A stretch of 64,000 nucleotides of DNA from JBCCMQ01 sp039026235. Its GTDB lineage: Bacteria; Pseudomonadota; Alphaproteobacteria; Rhodobacterales; Rhodobacteraceae. Of this stretch, positions 26,182 through 34,802 are shown piece by piece. Each line of letters opens with the position of its first letter. Positions within the stretch are counted from its first letter, which is position 1. The notes below the pieces were generated by a model. The model saw only the letters and a list, made by a program, of their open reading frames with translations. It did no database searches and was not told the origin of the DNA. The position numbers were made by a program, and so were the translations under genes. The stretch is taken from contig JBCCMQ010000005.1 of the NCBI GenBank assembly GCA_039026235.1, forward strand, positions 1-64,000, written 5' to 3'.

Positions 26182-27396
26182 GTGACCTCATTTGCGATCG
26201 AAGGCGCGCGCGTCTTCCTGCCCGACGACATAGTCGAGACAACGGTCCAGATTGATCAGGGGATCATTTCGGCCATTGGCGCCCAAGCGGATGGCCCCGT
26301 CGTGAACGGGAAGGGATTGGTTCTGGCCCCCGCCCTTATCGACGTCCATGGAGATGCCTTTGAGAGACAGATCATGCCACGGCCCGGTGTCTTTTTTCCG
26401 CTCGACGTCGCACTTCTGGATACCGACCGCCAGCTTGCCGCCAATGGCATTGCCACGGCATATCACGCTCTGACGTTCAGCTGGGCGCCGGGCCTTCGTG
26501 CGGTTGACCGGAGCCAAGCGGTCATCGACGCCTTGGCTCGGCTCCGGCCGCGCCTTTCGGTAGAAAACCGTCTTCAGCTTCGTTGGGAAACCTTTGCTTT
26601 CGAAGCGGTCGAGGTGATTGAGGCGGCGCTGGCGGCCGAGCTCACCCCGTCGCGTGCGTTCAATGATCATACCTCGATGTCGGTCCGCTCGTTCGATGTC
26701 TCTCTGCAGACGCGCGCCTTCGAACAAGACCCGGAATTTGCAACGGCATCGTTTGATGACATTCGGCTTAAGGACCGGGTCGCGGGCGATGCGCGGCGGG
26801 CTGATGTCTCGGTTGACGCCTACCTGCGCCTATTGCGCGATGTCTGGGACAGGCGGCCCGAGGTGGATACGACAATCCGGCGCCTGGCCGAGACTGCGCG
26901 CAGGCACGGCGCCCCCATGCTCAGCCACGACGATACCCAGGTCGCAACACGCGCGTATTACAACGATTTGGGTGCGACCGTCGCCGAATTTCCAATGACG
27001 TTGGAACCGGCGCATTATGCGCGCGCGCACGGTGGCGCCATTATCTTCGGTGCACCGAATGTGGTGCGCGGCGGCAGCCACATTGGGTCTTTATCGGCTT
27101 CGGATATGATTGAAGAGGGTTTGTGCGATGCGCTTGCATCTGATTATTTCTACCCCGCGATGCTTACCGCCATCGCCCGCCTGGACGCCGAGCGCCGGGC
27201 GACCCGAAGCGCGCTTTGGTCCCTTGTCTCAGCAGGACCGGCACGGGCGATGAACCTGACCGACAGGGGTCAGATCGCCGTTGGTCAACGTGCCGATTTG
27301 GTCTTGATCGATTGGCCGGATGATGCGCCACCGGTCGTGCGAGCGACATATTCAGCAGGTCGGACGGCCTTTGCCTCAACCCCCGGCGGCGCTTAG
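26182..27396 (+). CDS. phnM: PhnM-like phosphonate-metabolism amidohydrolase
   Basis: This 404-aa amidohydrolase-superfamily protein closely resembles PhnM, the alpha-D-ribose 1-methylphosphonate 5-triphosphate diphosphatase of the carbon-phosphorus lyase pathway. Metal-site regions visible are IDVHGDAFERQ, where PhnM has HGD instead of the usual HxH, ALTFSWAPGLR, FNDHTSM, MLSHDDT and DALASDYFYPAML. The GTG at 26182 was chosen because GGAGAGG lies just upstream; the longer frame to 26113 has no such site. No other phn genes are in the window, so this is either an isolated paralogue with another substrate or a stray pathway gene. Confidence 0.82.
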   Translation: MTSFAIEGARVFLPDDIVETTVQIDQGIISAIGAQADGPVVNGKGLVLAPALIDVHGDAFERQIMPRPGVFFPLDVALLDTDRQLAANGIATAYHALTFSWAPGLRAVDRSQAVIDALARLRPRLSVENRLQLRWETFAFEAVEVIEAALAAELTPSRAFNDHTSMSVRSFDVSLQTRAFEQDPEFATASFDDIRLKDRVAGDARRADVSVDAYLRLLRDVWDRRPEVDTTIRRLAETARRHGAPMLSHDDTQVATRAYYNDLGATVAEFPMTLEPAHYARAHGGAIIFGAPNVVRGGSHIGSLSASDMIEEGLCDALASDYFYPAMLTAIARLDAERRATRSALWSLVSAGPARAMNLTDRGQIAVGQRADLVLIDWPDDAPPVVRATYSAGRTAFASTPGGA

Positions 27397-27458
27397 GGAG
27401 CGCGCGCAAGTACTGGCGCCCGGTCGCCCACTCTATCCGTCGGCAGCTGTGACCGGCC

Positions 27459-28484
27459 CTACGTTGTTGTCCCCGGGGTGACAAAGGTCTTGAAATCGAC
27501 ACGCCGCACAACCTCGGACGCACCGTCGACACGCGCAATCCAGATCGCGGCGGCCACGCCAATGTCATAGCGCGGCGTCGAAGTGGTGGTGATCTGGGCA
27601 GGCAGGGAGCCCAGAAATTCAAGACCGTTGAAGCCCGCCAACGCCACATCATGAGGCACGCCTATGCCCTCGGCAAGGCAGTGCATCAGCCCACCGGCCG
27701 CAAGTTCATCATTGGCATAGTAGATCGCATCCGGTGTCTCTGACCGGGACAGCAGCTTTGCCGTCATGCGGCGCCCTTCCACCATGGAAGACGGATCAGG
27801 CGACATGACCCGATCCAAAACGCTGGCACCCGCCTCGGCAACGACCGCGGAGAAAGCTTCAAACCGTTTGTTCGCACGCAGATCTGCACCGCCCTGGCCG
27901 GCCACAAAGGCAAACCGGCGATATCCTTTCGCGATCATGTGGTGGGCCATGTCGCGTCCCGCAGCGCGGTGAGAGAAACCGAAGCAAGCCGATATCGGAT
28001 CGCCGTCGGAATCCATTATCTCGGCTACGCGCACCCCGGTTCGTTCTATGATCTGGCGAACGGCCGGGCTGTGCTCTAGTCCCGGAAGGATCAACCCGCG
28101 TGGCCGCCAGGACAGCAGGTCAAAGACAAGCTCTTCTTCGGTTTCGGGCGCATACTCAGAGACCCCGAACACCGGGCGCAGACCACTTCGATCAAAGGTC
28201 TCGCTTAGGCCCGACAGAACCTCTGTAAAGACGCGGTTCGTCAGCGTGGGAACGATCACACCTACCAGTGGATTGTCATATGCGGGATTGCCACCAGCGA
28301 GGCGGTTGTGGATGTAGCCGATCTGGCGGGCGGACTTAAGAACCTGATCACGAACGTTTTTTGAAATGTAGCCGGTTCCGCGCATGACCCGCGAAACGGT
28401 CATCTGGCTGACACCGGCCATGCGTGCCACATCATGCATGTTGGGCAGCTTGGTTCCATCTGCAGAATTGCTTCGCCGTACCAT
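27459..28484 (-). CDS. LacI-family transcriptional regulator of the otn operon
   Basis: This is a 341-aa repressor-type protein. The N-terminal helix-turn-helix MHDVARMAGVSQMTVSRVMRG (residues 15-35) and hinge are classic LacI. The periplasmic-binding-protein-like core follows with VGVIVPTLTNRVFTEVLSGL. It is divergent from otnK, and two near-identical 16-bp palindromes lie between the two genes. It therefore probably represses otnKCI and itself, with a four-carbon sugar acid or its phosphate as inducer. The ligand is inferred from the operon. Confidence 0.9.
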   Translation of the reverse strand: MVRRSNSADGTKLPNMHDVARMAGVSQMTVSRVMRGTGYISKNVRDQVLKSARQIGYIHNRLAGGNPAYDNPLVGVIVPTLTNRVFTEVLSGLSETFDRSGLRPVFGVSEYAPETEEELVFDLLSWRPRGLILPGLEHSPAVRQIIERTGVRVAEIMDSDGDPISACFGFSHRAAGRDMAHHMIAKGYRRFAFVAGQGGADLRANKRFEAFSAVVAEAGASVLDRVMSPDPSSMVEGRRMTAKLLSRSETPDAIYYANDELAAGGLMHCLAEGIGVPHDVALAGFNGLEFLGSLPAQITTTSTPRYDIGVAAAIWIARVDGASEVVRRVDFKTFVTPGTTT

Positions 28485-28527
28485 TTCCGGTGGGATCCGA
28501 ACCAGAGCTTTCGAATTGACTTGACGA

Positions 28528-28573
28528 ATGTTTAAACAAACATAATCTCACGGCAAGATGTTTAGTTAAACAT
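28528..28573. promoter_or_regulatory. Twin LacI-type operators
   Basis: Two 16-bp elements sit between lacI-type gene and otnK: ATGTTTAAACAAACAT at 28528-28543 and ATGTTTAGTTAAACAT at 28558-28573. The second is a perfect inverted repeat around its central GT and the first differs in one position of the right half. They are 30 bp apart from start to start, about three helical turns, so two dimers could bind the same face. This spacing suits the divergent LacI regulator. Confidence 0.8.
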
Positions 28574-28707
28574 GCAGCGTTGCGTGCAGGCGACTTTTCC
28601 CTGCCTTATGGGCGACGGACGTGCGACTGTGCTAACGATGCGCCACGGAGATGGCCGGGGAAGTGTTTGCTGGTAGGTTCCGCCCTACTGCAAGGGGGAG
28701 ACCGCTT

Positions 28708-29940
28708 ATGCGACTGGGCTGCATAGGAGATGACTTTACGGGGTCCAGCGATCTCGCAAATACGCTTGCCAAGCAGGGCATGCGGGCGGTCCAGTATGTG
28801 GGCGTGCCCGACACCAAGGCCGAACAGGAAGTGGACGCGGGCGTTGTCGCGCTCAAGTCGCGGTCGATCGCTCCGGCGGACGCAGTGGCACAATCGCTGA
28901 CCGCGCTCCAATGGTTGCAGGATCAGGGGTGCGAACAATTCCTGTTCAAATACTGCTCGACCTTTGATTCCACCGATGATGGCAACATAGGCCCCGTCGC
29001 TGACGCTTTGGCCGAGGCACTGGACGCTCAAAAGGTGATCGTCTGCCCGGCCTTTCCAGGAACCGGCAGGTCTGTCTACCAAGGCTGTCTTTTTGTGAAT
29101 GATCGCCTTCTGAATGAAAGCGGCATGGAAAACCACCCGCTGACACCGATGACCGATCCGGACATTCGCCGCTGCATGGCGCGTCAGTCCCGTTATTCGG
29201 TCGGCCATGTCGCTGCTGACGCGGTTTTCCAGGGGGCAGAGGCGATCGCGCAAGGCCTGACTGCCGCACAGGATGCCGGACACCGGCATGTGGTGGTCGA
29301 TGCGATCCGTGACGAGGATCTGAATGAGATTGGAAGGGCCGCCAAGGGGCTGCCGCTGATCACGGGCGGCTCCGGCATCGCACTGGGCCTTCCCGCAAAC
29401 TTCGGCTGCAAGCCGGCATCCGTGCCGTGGACACCTCAAACCGGCAAGGGCGTCGTACTGTCCGGGTCATGTTCTCAGGCGACCCGTGGACAAGTGGCCT
29501 ACCACAAGGCCCGCCATCCAGCCCGCGAAATTCCTGCGGCTGACGTGATCGAAAAACGCCTGTTGCCGGGCGATATGGCCGACTGGCTGACAAGCCAGAA
29601 CGGTTTGCCACTGGCCTACAGTTCGGCGGATCCCGCGGTCGTAGCGTCCGTTCAGGACACCTATGGGCGCGACACCGCGGCATCGGCTATTGAAGAGTTT
29701 TTTGCCGAGACGGCGCGCCTTTGCGTCAGCGCCGGTGTCACAAAGGTAGTCACTGCGGGTGGCGAGACATCCGGTGCCGTCGTCGAAGGCCTTTCGCTGG
29801 ACCAGCTTCAGGTCGGCCCAGAGATCAGTCCGGGGGTTCCCGCCCTGCGTGCCGGCCCGGCGCTGGTTGTCGCATTGAAGTCCGGGAACTTTGGCAGCGA
29901 GGACTTCTTCGAACGGGCAGAGGCAGTGTTGGGCGCATGA
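28708..29940 (+). CDS. otnK: 3-oxo-tetronate kinase (four-carbon acid sugar kinase)
   Basis: This 410-aa kinase of the OtnK/DUF1537 family phosphorylates 3-oxo-tetronate at C4. The start ATG at 28708 follows AAGGGGGAG and gives the conserved N terminus LGCIGDDFTGSSDLANTLA. FKYCSTFDSTDDGNIGPVADAL near residue 85 and GSCSQATRGQV around residue 255 are hallmark blocks. VTAGGETSGAVV near residue 345 is the nucleotide-binding region. It overlaps otnC by 4 bases. Confidence 0.9.
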   Translation: MRLGCIGDDFTGSSDLANTLAKQGMRAVQYVGVPDTKAEQEVDAGVVALKSRSIAPADAVAQSLTALQWLQDQGCEQFLFKYCSTFDSTDDGNIGPVADALAEALDAQKVIVCPAFPGTGRSVYQGCLFVNDRLLNESGMENHPLTPMTDPDIRRCMARQSRYSVGHVAADAVFQGAEAIAQGLTAAQDAGHRHVVVDAIRDEDLNEIGRAAKGLPLITGGSGIALGLPANFGCKPASVPWTPQTGKGVVLSGSCSQATRGQVAYHKARHPAREIPAADVIEKRLLPGDMADWLTSQNGLPLAYSSADPAVVASVQDTYGRDTAASAIEEFFAETARLCVSAGVTKVVTAGGETSGAVVEGLSLDQLQVGPEISPGVPALRAGPALVVALKSGNFGSEDFFERAEAVLGA

Positions 29941-30584
29941 GCGAGGTCGCGTTACGAGAAAGGATCTGTGTCCTTGCCAAGTCACTGTTCGACCGCGGAC
30001 TGACCCACGGCAGCACCGGAAACCTGTCTGCACGCACGGAAGACGGCGGTCTTCTTGTGACCCCGACCGGCACCAGTTTCGGTCGTCTCGATCCCGGCCG
30101 GCTTAGCCGGTTCGATGCGACCGGGCAATTGATCGATGGTGACCATCCCACGAAAGAAATGCCCCTTCATACGGCCTTTTACGATACCCGAAGCACGGCC
30201 GGCGCGGTTGTGCATCTCCATTCATGCCATGCGGTGGCCCTGTCCATGATGCCGGACACCGACGAAGATAATTTTCTGCCGCCACTGACACCCTATGCGG
30301 TGATGCAGCTTGGTCGGGTAAAGCTTCTGCCCTTCTTTCTTCCCGGTGACCCTGCCATGGGCGATGCGGTGCGCGGGTTAGCGGGCAAGCGCACGGCGGT
30401 GATGCTGGCCAACCATGGTCCCGTGGTGGCCGGCAAAGATGTCGAGGCCGCCTGCGCGGCAATCGAGGAACTTGAAGCGACTGCGCGCCTTGCCATGCTG
30501 ATGCGCGGCATGCCCGCCAGGGTCTTGACCGAGACGCAGGTGAAAGACCTTGTCACCACCTTCGACGTCGAGTGGGAAGATTGA
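29937..30584 (+). CDS. otnC: 3-oxo-tetronate 4-phosphate decarboxylase (class II aldolase fold)
   Basis: This 215-aa class II aldolase/adducin-domain protein fits OtnC, which converts 3-oxo-tetronate 4-phosphate into dihydroxyacetone phosphate and CO2. TGNLSARTEDGGLLVTPTG near residues 25-43 is the phosphate-binding region. HLHSCHAVALS near residue 92 holds zinc-ligand histidines, and LANHGPVVAGKD near residue 158 holds the third. The ATG at 29937 overlaps the otnK stop (ATGA); upstream in-frame sequence lies inside otnK. Confidence 0.9.
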   Translation: MSEVALRERICVLAKSLFDRGLTHGSTGNLSARTEDGGLLVTPTGTSFGRLDPGRLSRFDATGQLIDGDHPTKEMPLHTAFYDTRSTAGAVVHLHSCHAVALSMMPDTDEDNFLPPLTPYAVMQLGRVKLLPFFLPGDPAMGDAVRGLAGKRTAVMLANHGPVVAGKDVEAACAAIEELEATARLAMLMRGMPARVLTETQVKDLVTTFDVEWED

Positions 30585-31348
30585 CCGCATTTTCCGCCAA
30601 CTTGGGCTTTCTCTGGTCCGAGCTGAACCTGCCTGATGCCATCAGGGCAGCCCATCAAGCAGGATTTGCAGCCGTCGAGTGCCATTGGCCCTACGATACC
30701 CCCGCGCAAGCGGTGGCCAACGCTCTGACCGAGACCGGCCTGCCAATGCTTGGCTTGAACACGCGGCGTGGCCGGCCGGGCGAAAATGGGTTGTCGGCGC
30801 TATCTGGCCGCGAAAACGATGCCCGCGCCGCCATCGATGAAGCAATCGCCTATGCCGAGATCGTAGACGCCCAGGCCATCCACGTTATGGCGGGCATTGC
30901 GAATGGCGATGAAGCGCATGCGACCTTCCTATCAAACCTGCGCTACGCTATCGAAAAAACGGACCGTACGATCTTGATCGAACCGCTAAACCCGAACGAT
31001 GCGCCCGGGTATTTTCTGCAAACCACGGATCAGGCAAGTGAGATCATTCGCGAGGTCGGGGCCAGCAGCCTTAAACTGATGTTCGACTGCTACCATGCCG
31101 GCCGAAGCGAGGGTGACGTGACCCAACGCTTCGCTAAACTTCAGGCCCTCGTCGGTCACATCCAAATCGCCGCCGTGCCCGATCGGGGTCCTCCGGACCA
31201 CGGCGAACTGGATTACATGTTCGTACTTTCAGAGTTTGCGCGCATGGGGTGGCAACGGCCCATAGGCGCCGAGTACCGGCCGGTCGCGCAAACTGAGACG
31301 TCGCTCAGTTGGATGGCAACCTTGGGCCAGATTAATTCAAAGGATTGA
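30581..31348 (+). CDS. otnI: 2-oxo-tetronate isomerase (hydroxypyruvate-isomerase-like)
   Basis: This 255-aa TIM-barrel protein of the hydroxypyruvate isomerase family probably interconverts 2-oxo- and 3-oxo-tetronate ahead of OtnK. Family blocks are FSANLGFLWSELNLPDAIRAAHQAGFAAVE at the N terminus, ILIEPLNPNDAPGYF (a metal-ligand Glu) and LMFDCYHAGRSEGD, with GHIQIA following. The TTG at 30581 overlaps the otnC stop and starts right at the conserved region. A GTG at 30572 is an alternative that adds three residues. The operon has no dehydrogenase, so the acid may be taken up already oxidised or be oxidised by an enzyme coded elsewhere. Confidence 0.88.
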   Translation: MTAFSANLGFLWSELNLPDAIRAAHQAGFAAVECHWPYDTPAQAVANALTETGLPMLGLNTRRGRPGENGLSALSGRENDARAAIDEAIAYAEIVDAQAIHVMAGIANGDEAHATFLSNLRYAIEKTDRTILIEPLNPNDAPGYFLQTTDQASEIIREVGASSLKLMFDCYHAGRSEGDVTQRFAKLQALVGHIQIAAVPDRGPPDHGELDYMFVLSEFARMGWQRPIGAEYRPVAQTETSLSWMATLGQINSKD

Positions 31349-31383
31349 CTGTGCTTCGCGGCGACGTCGCCGAAAAAGCACAG
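31349..31383. terminator. Bidirectional hairpin between otnI and lysR
   Basis: The stretch begins with TGTGCTT and ends with its complement AAGCACA. In between lies the palindrome CGGCGACGTCGCCG and a run of A on the otnI side of the outer arm. It can fold on either strand and lies between two convergent genes, which fits a shared terminator. Confidence 0.55.
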
Positions 31384-31397
31384 ACCGAGACCTTTAC

Positions 31398-32321
31398 CTA
31401 ACCGGAGGCTGCGCGCGCGGAAGTTCCTGCCTCGAGGATCAGGTTGCGGAACCATTGATTTCGGCCGGAATGCTCATACCGGCGGTGCCAGACAAGATCG
31501 TATTTTATCGGCGGAAACGGCACCGGCGGATCGCAATGCGCCAAGCCAGCATAGGCATACTCGCTTAGACGATGGGGCATTGTAGCGACGACATCCGTGC
31601 CCTGAATGAGCCCACCAAGCATCGATGCTGTTGGAGCAACCAGCGCGATTTTGCGTCGGATTTCGTGGTGGAGCAGCAGGTTCTCAACCTCGCTTCTCGC
31701 CTGTCCGCCAAAGCTCACAACCCCATGTCGAGCCTCGGCATAGTCATCAAGAGAATTTATCGGGCCGCGGCAACGCGGATCATAAAACACCGAAAGCCTG
31801 TCGCTGCCGTAGGTGCAGTGGGCGAGCGTGGTTGGATACTGATATCCTGAGACGGAAATCACAGCGTCGATTTCATCCTCGCCAATGATCTCCATCACCC
31901 GGTCGCGCGGCACTTGTCTGCGGATCCGAAGCTTGGCCTGAGGCGCCCGATCGGACAGGAACGCATGAAGTATCTTCATATCGCTCAGTAGAGACGGTGT
32001 CGGAATTGCAATCCCGAACGGCCGCGACTCGATGCTTGGATCGTAGCTTTGCGAGGCGACCAACCCCTCAATATCGGCAAGAAGCCTTTGGACCTGCGGC
32101 AGCAGCGCAAAGGCCCGTTCGGTCGGTGTGATCCCGCGACCGGATTTTACGAAAAGGGGGTCTCCAACCGCAGCGCGGAATTTGTCGATGCTATGGCTGA
32201 TCGTTGATTGGTTTAATTGGAACCGGTCTGCGGTTCGGCTGACCGAACCTGTCTCACATACCGACGCAAACACACGCAGAGTATGCCCATCAATCCGGTA
32301 TATATCGAAATCTTGCATCAT
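31398..32321 (-). CDS. LysR-family transcriptional regulator
   Basis: This 307-aa protein has the LysR helix-turn-helix at the N terminus (LRVFASVCETGSVSRTADRF, then QSTISHSIDKF). The effector domain begins near residue 95. The binding domain includes IDAVISVSGYQYPTTLAHCTYGSD. It is convergent with otnI and has no obvious divergent target, since the neighbouring upstream gene is a tiny unknown open frame. Target and inducer are unknown. No strong ribosome site precedes the doubled ATG start. Confidence 0.87.
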   Translation of the reverse strand: MMQDFDIYRIDGHTLRVFASVCETGSVSRTADRFQLNQSTISHSIDKFRAAVGDPLFVKSGRGITPTERAFALLPQVQRLLADIEGLVASQSYDPSIESRPFGIAIPTPSLLSDMKILHAFLSDRAPQAKLRIRRQVPRDRVMEIIGEDEIDAVISVSGYQYPTTLAHCTYGSDRLSVFYDPRCRGPINSLDDYAEARHGVVSFGGQARSEVENLLLHHEIRRKIALVAPTASMLGGLIQGTDVVATMPHRLSEYAYAGLAHCDPPVPFPPIKYDLVWHRRYEHSGRNQWFRNLILEAGTSARAASG

Positions 32322-32407
32322 TTAATCATATTCAATCGATTGTTCCCGCACAAGCACACGGCTAGGTTGTGTGTTTGCATTAAAAAACAAAGAAAAAACT
32401 ACGGACA

Positions 32408-32581
32408 ATGAACGTGGAAAAGGACGCTATAGACGACCGCCGCGACGAGCTTATGGCGCTTGAGGCTATGCTGGAATTCGCGCAGAAAAACGCCCAGGCC
32501 ATGGGCGAAGAAAAGCTTGCGAAGTCCATAGGCGAAGCAGTTCTTGTGGCCAGGCGATGCCTTCACCAGCTTGTGCACTAG
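32408..32581 (+). CDS. Small acidic helical protein, hypothetical
   Basis: This 57-aa open frame starts MNVEKDAIDDRRDELMALEA and ends LVARRCLHQLVH. It is rich in Ala, Glu and Leu and should form one or two helices. The first half has a dense heptad-like pattern of charges. Codon use is like that of neighbouring genes, which favours its being real. The ribosome site is weak because an A-rich stretch precedes the start. It reads away from the divergent LysR gene. No function can be assigned. Confidence 0.45.
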   Translation: MNVEKDAIDDRRDELMALEAMLEFAQKNAQAMGEEKLAKSIGEAVLVARRCLHQLVH

Positions 32582-32742
32582 GGCGTTGGATCACGTGATT
32601 TAAGGGCGCCAGACGGACACCGTCGACCGAACGGCGTGCCCTTGCCAGGACACGCATTCGACTTGCCTTAGCGAACCGCCTTGTGCGTCAAGAGTGGCGC
32701 GATCCGGGTCGCGCGCCTATCTTCAGGGCAGGAAGTCAGATC

Positions 32743-33627
32743 ATGCCGCGCCGATACCAAGACGTCTATCCGACCTTGCCGCTGCTCAACAGCGATGATC
32801 TTGAGCATCCTTCGGCGGCCGCGCTGATGTCAGTACGCTACTTTCGCGCCGAGCCGGACACCATGCCGGAAGACGTCTTTGCCGAACACCATATACTGCT
32901 TAACCTACGCACCGAACCACACCGCGTTCAGAATCTACGCGACGGCGTGCTGCGCGACTTCACCTATCACAAACATGAAATCATCGTGACGCCGGCGGGG
33001 GTAAAATCCGGCTGGCGCTGGTTTGCAATGTCTGACGTGATTGTGGTGACCTTGGATCCGGCCAAGGTGGAAAAGTTCGCCCAGTCCGAATTGGGCATCT
33101 TGCTCGACACACAGCAACTTCGCGATATGCCGCAGTTTTTCGACGCGGACCTCTGCACCGCTGGCGTCATGCTGCGCGATGCGCTTGATGGCGGCGATAT
33201 TTCATCCGGCGTCATGTTCGAGGCTATGAGCCGGGTGTTTCTGGTCAAGCTGCTGCAGCGATACGGCAAGCGACGACCGGAGGAAATCGCGCTGTCGGCG
33301 AAATTCACATCGGCCCATTATCATCGCGTGCTTGCCTATATCCGGGCGCGTCTGGACCGGACGATCAGTATTGACGAACTGGCGCGAGAGGCGGGGATGA
33401 GTGCATCGCACTTCAGCCGTGTTTTCAAGGAAACGATGGGCACTACACCGATGCAGTACCTCCTAGCCTATCGCATCGAGCGGGCAATCAAAATGATGTC
33501 CGATCCGCTCTTGCCCCTCGGTGAGATCGCACTTGCCTGTGGTTTTGCCGATCAGGCGCATTTCTCGCGCAGCTTCAAACAGGTGACCGGGCAGACACCG
33601 CGCCGGTTTCGCACTGCGGCAGCCTGA
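32743..33627 (+). CDS. AraC-family transcriptional regulator
   Basis: This 294-aa protein ends in the double helix-turn-helix of AraC regulators. These are SIDELAREAGMSASHFSRVFKE and MSDPLLPLGEIALACGFADQAHFSRSFK, followed by QTPRRFR. The N-terminal 170 residues form a presumed ligand or dimer domain that I cannot classify. The ATG at 32743 follows AGGAAG; a GTG at 32683 in the same frame is not needed for the fold. It is about 130 bp upstream of a secreted hydrolase gene on the same strand, a plausible target. Confidence 0.88.
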   Translation: MPRRYQDVYPTLPLLNSDDLEHPSAAALMSVRYFRAEPDTMPEDVFAEHHILLNLRTEPHRVQNLRDGVLRDFTYHKHEIIVTPAGVKSGWRWFAMSDVIVVTLDPAKVEKFAQSELGILLDTQQLRDMPQFFDADLCTAGVMLRDALDGGDISSGVMFEAMSRVFLVKLLQRYGKRRPEEIALSAKFTSAHYHRVLAYIRARLDRTISIDELAREAGMSASHFSRVFKETMGTTPMQYLLAYRIERAIKMMSDPLLPLGEIALACGFADQAHFSRSFKQVTGQTPRRFRTAAA

Positions 33628-33757
33628 CGCCGCACAGGGCGACAGCAGTTTAATTCAAAAATCTCAGAGGCCCGTTCAAGTACCCGAACCGGCGCAAGGT
33701 TATCTCTTGGGTTATCGGGCCACAGCGCCCAGTCCTTGAAACCCTGGGAGAGACGAC

Positions 33758-34717
33758 ATGAAAACCTCAACCCTGTCCGCCGCCGCATTTCTTATGGCCG
33801 CGACCGCTGCGATTGCGCAGGTCGAGACACGGACCGTAACATTTGAAAACGAAGGTGCAGTGATGTCGGGCACGCTTTACCTGCCCGAAAACCATGACGG
33901 CCTACCGCTGCCTGCCGTTGTCGTAACTGGCGCCTGGACCTCGGTCCAAGAGCAGATGCCGCGCGTTTACGCCGAAGAGATGGTGCAACGCGGTTTTGCC
34001 GCCTTCACCTTTGATTTCCGTGGTTGGGGAAAATCAGGCGATCTTCCCGAAAACGTGCGCTTCGTCGAAAGTCCGGAGGCGAAAACCTCTGACATTCGTG
34101 CGGCGTTTGAATTCATTGCGACGCTGCCCGATGTAGATCCGGGCCGGATCAACGGCCTGGGGATCTGTGCCTCGGCCGGATACATGGTCGACGCGGTCGC
34201 TGGTAACGATCTTGTGCAAAGTGTCGGTCTTGTCGCACCCTGGCTTCAGAATGCCGAGATCGTTGCGGACGTCTACGGAGGATCTGAGGGGGTCGCGGGG
34301 CTGATCGACGTCTCCCGAGCTGCGGAGGCCCAAGGTGGCCAGGTCATCCCAGCGGCGGGCGCCGAGGGTGCCGAGGGCGTTCTGATGCCGATTGGCGGCT
34401 ATTACTACGACGCTGACCGCGGCGCGATCCCGGAATACGACAACCAATGGAACAATGCCGGCTGGGAAGGTTGGTTGACCTACCACCCGGCCGAGAACGG
34501 ACAACGGTTGGATAAGCCGCTGGCTATCGTACATTCGGAATCGGCTGCAATCCCGGGAGGTGTGCGTCGCTTCCTGGAAGGGTTCACCGGCGACGCCAAG
34601 CTTCAGTGGCTGGAAGACGTCACGCAGTTTGATTTCTACGACAACCCGGAGGACGTGACGCGCGCGTCCGACACGGTTGCCAGACACTTCAGCGAAACTT
34701 CGGGAAGCGACAGCTGA
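33758..34717 (+). CDS. Secreted alpha/beta hydrolase with Cys-type nucleophile elbow
   Basis: This 319-aa exported protein has a signal peptide cut near Ala20 (AAIAQ). The alpha/beta-hydrolase core shows VVVTGAW (oxyanion region), FTFDFRGWGKSGD and the nucleophile elbow GICASAG at residues 135-141. Cys137 occupies the usual serine position, as in dienelactone-hydrolase-like enzymes with G-x-C-x-G. Asp and His partners are plausible late in the chain (VARHFSE). The substrate is unknown; the family includes esterases and peptidases of xenobiotic or stress response type. The stop lies about 85 bp before the NTF2-like gene. Confidence 0.78.
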   Translation: MKTSTLSAAAFLMAATAAIAQVETRTVTFENEGAVMSGTLYLPENHDGLPLPAVVVTGAWTSVQEQMPRVYAEEMVQRGFAAFTFDFRGWGKSGDLPENVRFVESPEAKTSDIRAAFEFIATLPDVDPGRINGLGICASAGYMVDAVAGNDLVQSVGLVAPWLQNAEIVADVYGGSEGVAGLIDVSRAAEAQGGQVIPAAGAEGAEGVLMPIGGYYYDADRGAIPEYDNQWNNAGWEGWLTYHPAENGQRLDKPLAIVHSESAAIPGGVRRFLEGFTGDAKLQWLEDVTQFDFYDNPEDVTRASDTVARHFSETSGSDS

Positions 34718-34802
34718 TCGCGTGCCGTTTGATGCGGCGGCGAGTTTTGCCATCGTCGTCGCATCGGACACCAAACCAAGCCTTAGCTCAGGAATGGAAA
34801 AG

